From assembly GCA_937892025.1 (NCBI GenBank), contig CALAVA010000156.1, positions 1 through 10,835 on the forward strand: a stretch of DNA of 10,835 nt. Direction: 5' to 3'. The stretch comes from an uncultured Bacteroidales bacterium. GTDB taxonomy: Bacteria > Bacteroidota > Bacteroidia > Bacteroidales > WCHB1-69. Positions 1-6,323 of this stretch are shown here, piece after piece. Made by a program: the position numbers and the translations under genes. A model generated the notes under the pieces. That model did no database searches and was not told where the DNA came from. It was given only the letters and a program-made list of their open reading frames with translations. Within the stretch, counting starts at the first letter, position 1; every line of letters begins with the position of its first letter.

Positions 1-6
1 AAATAA

Positions 7-31
7 TGGGGATTGGGCATTGGGGATTGGG
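7..31 (+). repeat. G-rich direct repeat, four-tract G-quadruplex motif
   Basis: The 11-base unit TGGGGATTGGG occurs twice (7-17 and 21-31) with a 14-base period. The G-tracts at 8-11, 15-17, 22-25 and 29-31 are separated by loops of 3, 4 and 3 bases, which satisfies the usual rule for an intramolecular G-quadruplex on the plus strand. It stands out in AT-rich surroundings. It lies about 45 bases beyond the stop codon of the minus-strand permease gene, so that operon's read-through RNA would carry the C-rich strand. It may be the end of a longer repeat array outside the window. Folding and function are inferred. Confidence 0.7.
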
Positions 32-76
32 TTTTTAACGTCTTATATTGGCTTTTATTGTATCATAGGCAACATT

Positions 77-1021
77 TTAGCCAGATGTTCGAGCAGTTCT
101 TTCAGAGTCTATTTGTGTCAATATCAAACCACAAATAATGACAAGCATACCAAATATTTTTATAGGATTCATTACTTCTCCAGTAATAAAAAATGCTGTT
201 AATGCAGTAATTATAGGAATAGCATTGGTAAAGACAGCCGATTTGGTAATACCAATTTTTGATACGCTTATTGAATATAATATAAAGGCTATTGTTGAAG
301 AAAACACAGACAATATAACTATTGAACCCCAAAAAATCACTTTGGGAGAATATGCACTCAGAAACATAGTTTCGCTTGAAATACGATAATCTATCATCTC
401 ACCAAATTTCAACCATAGCGGACAAAACAAAAACAAACCTATTGTATTTTGAACTGCAATCAACCAAATGGGATTGATACGACTTGATAAATCATTTACA
501 ATCAATCCATAACCGACAGAAGAAAAAACAGCAAAGAATATTAATACTATTCCCAAAATATCGACATCAATCTCCATATTTTTATTGACAATCATAAAAA
601 CAATGCCTACCAATGATAAAACAACCCCTACAATATTTTTTATAGACATTTTTTGTTTCCAAAACACTATCATCGCTACCATTGTAAAAATTGGTATCGT
701 TGCGATAATTGGTGCGGCCACAACAGGACTTATTCTATCCAAAGCGTATGTTTCTCCAATATAATAAAAAAACGGCTCACACAAAGCCAAGAAAAATAGA
801 TATAACCAATCTTTCTTATGGATTGGACATTTGCGAAAAAACAACAATATGACTATCCATAACAATATATCGGAAATCAATAATCTTAAAGATATTAATG
901 TCAAAGGATTGGTGCAATCCAAAGCGATAGCCGTAAAAACATAGGAGGTTCCCCAACATATCATAGAAAAAACAAGAAATAGATATACTATAACAATTGA
1001 CAATTTCTTATTGCTTTTCAT
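77..1021 (-). CDS. EamA/DMT-superfamily permease (ten predicted membrane helices)
   Basis: This is an inner-membrane permease of the drug/metabolite transporter superfamily, 314 residues from the chosen ATG. The chain is almost entirely hydrophobic and reads as two EamA halves of about five helices each. The first half opens with the segment containing MICWGTSYVF (about residues 20-29); the second half begins near residue 155. Short charged loops separate the helices, and a soluble tail SERTARTSG follows the last one. The substrate cannot be read from sequence; known members export amino acids, metabolites or drugs. The frame can be extended to a TTG at 1057, but that start overlaps the RNase H gene. 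The ATG at 1021, 22 bases after the RNase H stop and directly before a basic MKSNKK lead-in, is more likely. It is the last gene of the minus-strand operon. I see no convincing terminator downstream before the window edge. Confidence 0.88.
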   Translation of the reverse strand: MKSNKKLSIVIVYLFLVFSMICWGTSYVFTAIALDCTNPLTLISLRLLISDILLWIVILLFFRKCPIHKKDWLYLFFLALCEPFFYYIGETYALDRISPVVAAPIIATIPIFTMVAMIVFWKQKMSIKNIVGVVLSLVGIVFMIVNKNMEIDVDILGIVLIFFAVFSSVGYGLIVNDLSSRINPIWLIAVQNTIGLFLFCPLWLKFGEMIDYRISSETMFLSAYSPKVIFWGSIVILSVFSSTIAFILYSISVSKIGITKSAVFTNAIPIITALTAFFITGEVMNPIKIFGMLVIICGLILTQIDSERTARTSG

Positions 1022-1043
1022 TGTTGGTTGTTGATGATAGGTT

Positions 1044-1667
1044 TTATTTTCGTCCAAAATCAGCAGGAATTTCTCCCCAGAGATTGGTCTGCCATTTTAA
1101 AAGTTGATTTGCATAAGTATTGGTTCGCAACCATTCTTCCGCTCTTGCTATCAAATCAAACAATTGTCCATTATGAGGAGTTTTTTGCATTTTGGTATTT
1201 GCCTTTTTAGCTTTGACCCATTTTATGGCATTGACACTATCGGAATAAATTGGACATTGAATATTATTTTTTTTACATAAGGCTAAGGCATGCACCAAGG
1301 CTAAAAATTCCATCACATTATTGGTTCCGTCCAAAAATGGACCAATTTTAAATATCAAGCGTTTTGTTTCTACATCTACACATTGGTATTCTGCCAACCT
1401 TGTTGCAGAACTAAAGGCCCCATCTACAGCGATACTCGGTACAATAGGCTGTCCATAAAGGCTGTCCATTATGGGTTGCATGGGTGATTTTGGAGCAGAT
1501 AAATAATTATCTGCAGTGGTAGAAAAAGCAATTTGAGCCTCTTCTAATGTATTAAATGACTTATATTTAGGATTAGAAAAACCATTTACTTGTTTTTTAC
1601 ATTCCTCCCAATTATCATAAATGCCGGGTTGTAACCCTTGCCACACAACATAATATTTCTTTTTCAT
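1044..1667 (-). CDS. rnhA: Ribonuclease HI with N-terminal viroplasmin-type hybrid-binding domain
   Basis: This enzyme degrades the RNA strand of RNA-DNA hybrids (R-loops, primers); it has 207 residues. Residues 1-48 match the caulimovirus viroplasmin/hybrid-binding fold: KKKYYVVWQG, then GIYDNWEEC, a lysine-containing turn, and FNTLEEAQIAF. This small domain is known to grip hybrids and raise processivity. The catalytic RNase H domain runs from about 76 to the end. The four expected acidic residues are visible: D82 in AVDGA, E120 in NNVMEF, D143 in YSDS and D203 in the terminal PADFGRK. Some 25 variable residues link the two domains. The ATG overlaps the ribD stop as ATGA (1664-1667), so translation is probably coupled. 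Every catalytic position looks intact, and the two-domain layout is common in Bacteroidota. Confidence 0.93.
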   Translation of the reverse strand: MKKKYYVVWQGLQPGIYDNWEECKKQVNGFSNPKYKSFNTLEEAQIAFSTTADNYLSAPKSPMQPIMDSLYGQPIVPSIAVDGAFSSATRLAEYQCVDVETKRLIFKIGPFLDGTNNVMEFLALVHALALCKKNNIQCPIYSDSVNAIKWVKAKKANTKMQKTPHNGQLFDLIARAEEWLRTNTYANQLLKWQTNLWGEIPADFGRK

Positions 1668-2701
1668 GACCGATAAAAATACAATAGTTTATCTTCGTCA
1701 AAACATTGAATACATGTAGGTTGTATATTTATTTGAGGTGCTATTAAGCCTCTTAAAAAATATTTGTTGCCTACTAAAACACGCATTTCGTCCCATAAAT
1801 TCTTTTCCAAAAAATATTGTAATGTTTTTTGCCCACCTTCCACAATTACAGATTGTATTTTGTGTTCATACAAATAATCCATCATTTCCTTACCCCAATT
1901 TTGCTTTGAAAGGCGAACGTATCGTGTTTGTCCATATTCTGCGTCTTTTTCGGTATTAAACACCAAGGTTGGTTGCGAATTATCAAAAAAATGTAAGGTT
2001 CGATTAGTTATATCTTTGTTCAAAAAAGTCAAGCGAATAGGGTTTTTAGTGCCTAACAAACGGCTATTCAACTGTGGATTGTCATTCAATATTGTATTTG
2101 CTCCACAAAATATAGCGTCCTCCTCTGTTCGCCAACGTTGCACTTCATAACGCAAAGTTTCATTGGTTATCCAATACGATTGTCTGTTTTTCTCCGCTCT
2201 TTCATTACAATCCATAAAACCATTTAGGGTTTGAGCCCATTTGAGAATAATATATGGACGATGTTTTTGATGATAAGTAAAAAAACGCCTATTCAAGCAT
2301 TTGGCTTCATTTTCTAAGACACCAAGCACAACTTCCACGCCCGCATTTCTTAATTTTTCAACACCCTTTCCGGCAACTTTTGGATTAGTATCTAAGGTGG
2401 CGACAACTACTTTAGGAATATGATGTTTGATAATCCAATCAGCACACGGAGGGGTTTTCCCAAAATGAGAACAAGGTTCTAAAGTAACATATAGGGTAGA
2501 TTTTGACAATAAAGCAACATTTTTCACGCTATTGACAGCGTTTACTTCTGCATGTGCTTGCCCATATTGACAATGATAACCTTCACCGATAATCACATTA
2601 TCGTGAACAATTACACAACCTACCATAGGATTTGGAGCAACGTTTCCACGCCCATGTGTAGCAATCTCCAATGCCCTATACATAAATATCTGATGATTCA
2701 T
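1664..2701 (-). CDS. ribD: Bifunctional riboflavin biosynthesis deaminase/reductase RibD
   Basis: RibD carries out the second and third steps of riboflavin synthesis in the cytosol. It deaminates the pyrimidine released by GTP cyclohydrolase II, then reduces the ribose with NADPH. The protein has 345 residues, near the family norm of 340-370. The N-terminal deaminase domain (about 1-145) shows NPMVGCVIV, the zinc/catalytic HAE at 50-52 and the PCSHFGKTPPC loop with zinc ligands C77 and C86. The reductase domain follows from about 148: RPYIILKWAQTLNG, the WITNE segment, and VEGGQKTLQYF (287-297), which resembles the family's nucleotide-binding loop. The ATG at 2701 lies 8 bases after the preceding stop, and the stop overlaps the rnhA start. 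No other rib gene is in the window, so the pathway is scattered here. No FMN riboswitch precedes it, consistent with an internal operon position. Confidence 0.95.
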   Translation of the reverse strand: MNHQIFMYRALEIATHGRGNVAPNPMVGCVIVHDNVIIGEGYHCQYGQAHAEVNAVNSVKNVALLSKSTLYVTLEPCSHFGKTPPCADWIIKHHIPKVVVATLDTNPKVAGKGVEKLRNAGVEVVLGVLENEAKCLNRRFFTYHQKHRPYIILKWAQTLNGFMDCNERAEKNRQSYWITNETLRYEVQRWRTEEDAIFCGANTILNDNPQLNSRLLGTKNPIRLTFLNKDITNRTLHFFDNSQPTLVFNTEKDAEYGQTRYVRLSKQNWGKEMMDYLYEHKIQSVIVEGGQKTLQYFLEKNLWDEMRVLVGNKYFLRGLIAPQINIQPTCIQCFDEDKLLYFYRS

Positions 2702-2709
2702 ATTATGTT

Positions 2710-3231
2710 CTAAAATGTAATACCAATGGTTATTGGCATTTCTCCTAAAAAATTTCCCACTTGGTGGGTTGTTGTCGGATAGCCCATTACTCTATAGCCT
2801 ATTCCCAATTTTAAAGAAAGCCCTTCTGTAAGAAAGATACCAAATTCCACATTGGGTTGCAGTCCAGTGGCAAATCCAAATCCATGACAATAACCCACCA
2901 TCAACTGCATTCCAACTGCAAATCTAAAAGTGTTTTTCAACCATTCATAATGATAATCAGGAATAAACAATACTTGTCCACCACCATTGCGATATGCCAA
3001 TTCTACACCACCGGATAAACGATGTTGTTCTTTAAAAAAATGAGAATACCCTAGATATATTCCTATACCTGTCAATGGATAGAATTCCCCATCATAATTA
3101 TGTCCACACAATTGTGCTACAAGATGTATATCCATTTCGCCTGCTCTAACTTCTTCTGGGGTTGCTATTTCTTGTGCTTGTGCGATACACATGCCTATTA
3201 TCAACAAAATTACGACAAAAAACCTTTTCAT
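2710..3231 (-). CDS. Small exported protein, probable outer-membrane beta-barrel type, function unknown
   Basis: I do not recognise this gene. It encodes 173 residues from the ATG at 3231. The first 20 residues form a good signal peptide: a basic MKRFF start, the hydrophobic stretch VVILLIIGMC and an AQA-Q cleavage site. C15 is not in a lipobox, because M14 precedes it where Gly or Ala is expected, so lipidation is unlikely. From about 52 the mature protein alternates hydrophobic and polar residues and is rich in Gly, Tyr and Phe (GIGIYLGYSHFF, FRFAVGMQLMVGY, LSLKLGIGYRV). It ends in phenylalanine (ITIGITF), the usual terminal signature of outer-membrane barrels. It is short enough for an eight-stranded barrel. 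A TTG at 3258 would extend it but overlaps the upstream gene and would place nine residues before the signal peptide. Its place between purF-like and ribD genes gives no functional clue. Confidence 0.75.
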   Translation of the reverse strand: MKRFFVVILLIIGMCIAQAQEIATPEEVRAGEMDIHLVAQLCGHNYDGEFYPLTGIGIYLGYSHFFKEQHRLSGGVELAYRNGGGQVLFIPDYHYEWLKNTFRFAVGMQLMVGYCHGFGFATGLQPNVEFGIFLTEGLSLKLGIGYRVMGYPTTTHQVGNFLGEMPITIGITF

Positions 3232-3251
3232 TATGGATATATAATTAATGT

Positions 3252-5156
3252 TTACCAAGGACGGTCATTTACATGTTCTATATAATTGATAAAGGATTTA
3301 TTCAATACCTTAAACCCACCTGGAGTTGGATAGTTGCCAGTAAAATACCAATCCCCTTTATGATTTGGACAAGCCTGATGTAGGTTTTCTATACTATTGT
3401 AAACCACTTCCAACTCAGCATGAATATCATCTGGACGCACCAACTCTGCCACTTTTTTTGATATTTCAGCGGCATGAAAAGGCTGGTATATCTCTTGCAC
3501 ATAATTGACAATTTCTTCTTTGGGATAATTTTCTTGTGCTTTGGCTTTTTTATAAACATCATCTATGAGATATTCCATGTGCCGTTCTTTCAACAAAGCA
3601 ATGGCAGCCTGAAAAGCGACAAATTCACCCAATCTACTCATATCAATACCATAACAATCAGGATATCGTATTTGTGGTGCAGAACTTGCTATAACAATTT
3701 TTTTAGGGTGCAAACGGTCAAGCATCCGAATGATACTTTGTTTCAAAGTAGTTCCTCTAACAATAGAATCATCCAAAACGACTAAATTATCCACATTTCT
3801 ATTGACTACGCCATAGGTTATATCATAGACATGTGCCACCAAATCATCACGTTGGTTATCTTCTGTGATAAAAGTTCTCAATTTAACATCTTTTACTGCC
3901 ACTTGGTCAAAACGAGGCATAATAGCCAATATTTTATCTATTAACTCTGGAGTTAATTCTTCTTTTCTTTCTAACAATTTGCGTTTTTTTACCTCGTTGC
4001 AATGTGCTCTCAATGCGTCAAACATTCCATTGAAAGCCACTAAAGCAGTATTAGGGATATATGCAAACACCGTATTTATCAAATCATGGTCAATAGATTT
4101 GAGTACTTCTGGCAACAATAAGGCTCCCAAGCGTTTTCTTTCTTGATAAATATCCTTATCCGTTCCTCTTGAAAAATAAATACGTTCAAAAGAGCATTGT
4201 TTTAATTCAGGCAATGGCTCATGACATTTTTTGATAGAAAAATCTCCATTCGCCTTAATGATAGCAGCATGACCGGCAGGCAATTCGTTAATTTCTTCTG
4301 CTGGCACATTAAAAGCCGTCTGAATGGCAGGACGTTCAGAGGCAATCACTATCACCTCATCATCATGGTAATAAAAGGCTGGTCTAATACCTGCAGGGTC
4401 TCTTAAAGCAAAGGCATCGCCATGTCCTAACATTCCACAAAAGACATAACCGCCATCCCATTTGGCTGAAGCCCCTTTTAGAATATCTAAAACATTCATT
4501 TCCTTTTGAATACGTCTAGAAATATCATATTTGGACAAGCCTTCTGCCTTAAATTTACGATACATATCATCATTGGCTTTATTGAGATGATTGGCAATGG
4601 TTTCTAAAATGGTAATCGTATCACTTGTTTCTATCGGGTGTTGCCCCAAAGCCACCAAATCTTTGAACAACTCATCTGAATTGGTCATATTGAAATTACC
4701 TGCTACAACAATATTTCTTGACACCCAATTATTGGTAATGATAAACGGATGTACGGTACTAATATCATTTCGTCCAAAGGTACCATATCTCAAATGTCCT
4801 AAAAATAATTCAGAAGCAAATTTTACATGATTTTTCAACCATTTGGCATCTTTTAATTTTTCTGGTTGTTCGTCTGCCAATTTTTGGAGAGAATCATAAA
4901 CAGGTGTAAAACAATCTTTTATGGGTGTAGAAGAATTAGAACGTTGTCTGTCTATATATTCAATACCCGGCTCTGCATCAAATTTTATAGAGGCAAAACC
5001 TGCTCCATCTTGTCCTCTGTTGTGCTGCTTTTGCATAAGCAAATAGAGTTTGTTCAAACCATAAAAAGCCGTGGAATATTTCTCTATATAATAATCTAAT
5101 GGTTTTAATAGGCGTAATAAAACCACTCCACATTCGTGTTTTAATTGTTCACTCAT
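3252..5156 (-). CDS. purF: Long-form amidophosphoribosyltransferase (PurF-like)
   Basis: Canonical PurF makes phosphoribosylamine from PRPP and glutamine, the first step of purine synthesis. This protein has 634 residues against about 470-505 for ordinary PurF. The Ntn glutaminase half begins after an eight-residue leader: nucleophile C9 (HECGVV), RGQDGAG at 47-53, GHLRYG with R123, and SDT with D179. DPAGIRP (253-259) and SERPAIQTAF (273-282) follow. The phosphoribosyltransferase half carries a clear PRPP loop, VVLDDSIVRGTT, at 459-470, and SSAPQIRYPDCYGIDM at 491-506. The extra length comes from a charged insert around 376-440 and about 100 residues after the PRPP domain. The usual oxyanion-hole HNGN reads VAGN (151-154), and no CxxC pair suggests the iron-sulfur cluster of the Bacillus enzyme. 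From memory, similar long proteins occur in Bacteroides beside a normal PurF, so this may be a paralogue with a distinct role. Family assignment is firm; the exact reaction is not. Confidence 0.88.
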   Translation of the reverse strand: MSEQLKHECGVVLLRLLKPLDYYIEKYSTAFYGLNKLYLLMQKQHNRGQDGAGFASIKFDAEPGIEYIDRQRSNSSTPIKDCFTPVYDSLQKLADEQPEKLKDAKWLKNHVKFASELFLGHLRYGTFGRNDISTVHPFIITNNWVSRNIVVAGNFNMTNSDELFKDLVALGQHPIETSDTITILETIANHLNKANDDMYRKFKAEGLSKYDISRRIQKEMNVLDILKGASAKWDGGYVFCGMLGHGDAFALRDPAGIRPAFYYHDDEVIVIASERPAIQTAFNVPAEEINELPAGHAAIIKANGDFSIKKCHEPLPELKQCSFERIYFSRGTDKDIYQERKRLGALLLPEVLKSIDHDLINTVFAYIPNTALVAFNGMFDALRAHCNEVKKRKLLERKEELTPELIDKILAIMPRFDQVAVKDVKLRTFITEDNQRDDLVAHVYDITYGVVNRNVDNLVVLDDSIVRGTTLKQSIIRMLDRLHPKKIVIASSAPQIRYPDCYGIDMSRLGEFVAFQAAIALLKERHMEYLIDDVYKKAKAQENYPKEEIVNYVQEIYQPFHAAEISKKVAELVRPDDIHAELEVVYNSIENLHQACPNHKGDWYFTGNYPTPGGFKVLNKSFINYIEHVNDRPW

Positions 5157-5161
5157 TTTAA

Positions 5162-5179
5162 TTTTGTCGTTTTTGTCGT
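5162..5179. repeat. Perfect tandem 9-mer between panB and the purF-like gene
   Basis: TTTTGTCGT occurs twice back to back (5162-5170 and 5171-5179), so the minus strand reads ACGACAAAA twice. It fills much of the 39-base spacer and ends 6 bases upstream of the purF-like start codon, where a ribosome binding site would sit. No Shine-Dalgarno sequence is present there. It could be a translational enhancer of the A-rich kind or slippage noise; nothing in the sequence decides. Confidence 0.5.
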
Positions 5180-5195
5180 TTGCTTTAAATTAATT

Positions 5196-6017
5196 TTAAT
5201 ATTGTTCATTTTTATTTGGAAAATCATTGGTTTTAACATCGTTGATATAACGTTGCAGTGCGTGTGTTATTTCTGTACTCAAATCGAGATAGCGTCTCAA
5301 ATATCTTGGTGAGAATTGTTGTGTTATTCCCAACATATCATGTAAAACCAAGACTTGTCCATCAACATTACCACCAGCCCCAATTCCGATAATAGGAATT
5401 TTCACGGCTTCAGTTACTTGTTTTGCCAATGCTGCAGGAATCTTTTCCAAAACAATAGAAAAACAACCTGCCTTTTCCAACAACAAAGCATCATGCAACA
5501 ACCTATCTGCTTCCATTGGGTCTTGGGCTCTAACGGTATATGTACCAAACTTATTGATAGATTGAGGCGTTAACCCCAAATGTCCCATAACAGGAATACC
5601 AGCCGTAAGGATTCTATCCACAGACTCCAAAATTTCTTTTCCGCCTTCCAATTTTACAGCATCCGCTCCAGATTCTTTCATAATACGTATGGCAGAATGC
5701 AAAGCTTCTTTGGAATTTCCTTGATAAGCACCAAAAGGTAAATCTACTACCACTAATGCTTTTTCTACTGCTGCAACAACAGATGTGGCATGATATATCA
5801 TGTGTTCCAAAGTAATAGGCAAGGTCGTTTTGTAACCTGCCATAACATTAGCGGCACTATCACCTACCAATATGACCTCTATGCCAGCCATTTCCAATAA
5901 TTTAGCCATAGAATAATCATAGGCTGTCAGCATAGCAATTTTTTCATGATTGTTTTTCATCCGCTGTAACACATGAGTAGTAATTTTTCCTGCTGTTTGT
6001 GAAATACTTGATGACAT
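5196..6017 (-). CDS. panB: 3-methyl-2-oxobutanoate hydroxymethyltransferase PanB
   Basis: PanB transfers a hydroxymethyl group from methylene-tetrahydrofolate to alpha-ketoisovalerate, giving ketopantoate, the first committed step to pantothenate and coenzyme A. The 273 residues match the family's usual length. The fold is a (beta/alpha)8 barrel. Visible landmarks are LTAYDYSMAKLLE (30-42), VGDSAANVMAG with metal ligand D53, VDLPFG with D92, KLEGG with E124, GHLGLTPQ (145-152), LEKIP with the catalytic glutamate E191, GIGAG (211-215) and GQVLVLHDMLG (220-230). All expected catalytic and magnesium positions are present. The tail after about 258 is hydrophilic and variable. It is the first gene of the minus-strand operon, with its own promoter and a Shine-Dalgarno-like AGGGGA upstream. 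No panC or panD is in the window. Confidence 0.96.
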   Translation of the reverse strand: MSSSISQTAGKITTHVLQRMKNNHEKIAMLTAYDYSMAKLLEMAGIEVILVGDSAANVMAGYKTTLPITLEHMIYHATSVVAAVEKALVVVDLPFGAYQGNSKEALHSAIRIMKESGADAVKLEGGKEILESVDRILTAGIPVMGHLGLTPQSINKFGTYTVRAQDPMEADRLLHDALLLEKAGCFSIVLEKIPAALAKQVTEAVKIPIIGIGAGGNVDGQVLVLHDMLGITQQFSPRYLRRYLDLSTEITHALQRYINDVKTNDFPNKNEQY

Positions 6018-6022
6018 AATGT

Positions 6023-6028
6023 TCCCCT
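6023..6028 (-). promoter_or_regulatory. Shine-Dalgarno-like site of panB
   Basis: The minus strand reads AGGGGA with 5 bases between it and the panB ATG. It is the clearest Shine-Dalgarno-like sequence I noticed in the window; most of the other genes start after plain A/T-rich sequence. It supports the ATG at 6017 as the true start. Confidence 0.45.
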
Positions 6029-6051
6029 AAAAAATAATGTTACATTTTTTA

Positions 6052-6080
6052 CAAAGGTAACACTTTTTTATACACCAAAA
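6052..6080 (-). promoter_or_regulatory. Bacteroidota-type promoter of the panB operon
   Basis: The minus strand carries TACCTTTG (6059-6052), a perfect match to the -7 element TAnnTTTG. A TTTG core (6079-6076) lies 16 bases upstream of it, slightly short of the common spacing. Transcription should begin near 6045, leaving a leader of about 28 bases that contains the AGGGGA site. This is the only good promoter I see for the six-gene operon. Confidence 0.65.
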
Positions 6081-6132
6081 GTACAGAAAAAGGATTTTTC
6101 CATATTATGTTTTTCTATCAATACAAAAAGCC

Positions 6133-6147
6133 GGACTTTCAAAGTTC
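6133..6147. promoter_or_regulatory. Near-palindrome in the divergent region, possible operator
   Basis: GGACTTTCAAAGTTC reads as a seven-base inverted repeat around a single central C, with one G-T mismatch. It sits between the two divergent promoters, where a shared regulator could bind. Its length and one mismatch are compatible with chance in AT-rich DNA. Confidence 0.2.
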
Positions 6148-6289
6148 TCATGGGTTCATCATACCTTTACAGAGATTTTCATAAGGACATATCCGTTTTC
6201 TAAATATGAGTGTTTTTTTTATTTTTTGTACAAATATTATCCATAAAATATTTTACTCGTTTTTAGTCATATTCTATAAAAAAAATTAC

Positions 6290-6297
6290 TATTTTTG
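6290..6297 (+). promoter_or_regulatory. Candidate -7 element for the aminotransferase gene
   Basis: TATTTTTG matches TAnnTTTG and lies 26 bases before the start codon, so the leader would be about 20 bases. No TTTG occurs 17-23 bases upstream; only a T-run around 6259-6264 is available. The promoter is therefore incomplete by consensus. Confidence 0.45.
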
Positions 6298-6323
6298 CAC
6301 TAAATTTTAATACACATAATTAT

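Larger units (their letters stand above)
6018..6323. other. Divergent intergenic region between panB and the aminotransferase gene
   Basis: This 306-base AT-rich region separates two genes transcribed away from each other. It holds a panB promoter near 6052-6080 and a weaker aminotransferase promoter near 6290-6297. The central part (about 6120-6210) is somewhat richer in GC and includes a near-palindrome at 6133-6147. I see no RNA gene, riboswitch fold or credible ORF longer than 17 codons in it. Confidence 0.7.

Noticed and set aside
1022..1057. N-terminal extension of the permease from a TTG at 1057.
   Set aside because: It overlaps the end of the RNase H gene and adds a hydrophilic stretch ahead of a natural MKSNKK start. 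The ATG at 1021 is better.
1044..1667. A viral or transposon origin for the RNase H because of the caulimovirus-type domain.
   Set aside because: The viroplasmin domain is a normal part of many cellular RNases H, and the gene sits in a tight metabolic operon without mobile-element marks.
3232..3258. TTG start at 3258 for the small exported protein.
   Set aside because: It overlaps the purF-like stop and would put nine residues in front of a well-formed signal peptide.
3474..5099. Several plus-strand ORFs of 60-100 codons opposite the purF-like gene.
   Set aside because: They are antisense shadows of a gene with clear motifs and have no recognisable domains or start signals.
6150..6203. A 17-codon ORF (MGSSYLYRDFHKDISVF) in the divergent region.
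   Set aside because: It has no ribosome binding site, no promoter at a fitting distance and no recognisable character; the length is expected by chance.
6018..6323. A possible riboswitch upstream of panB.
   Set aside because: The predicted leader is only about 28 bases, too short for a riboswitch, and I see no conserved stem set.
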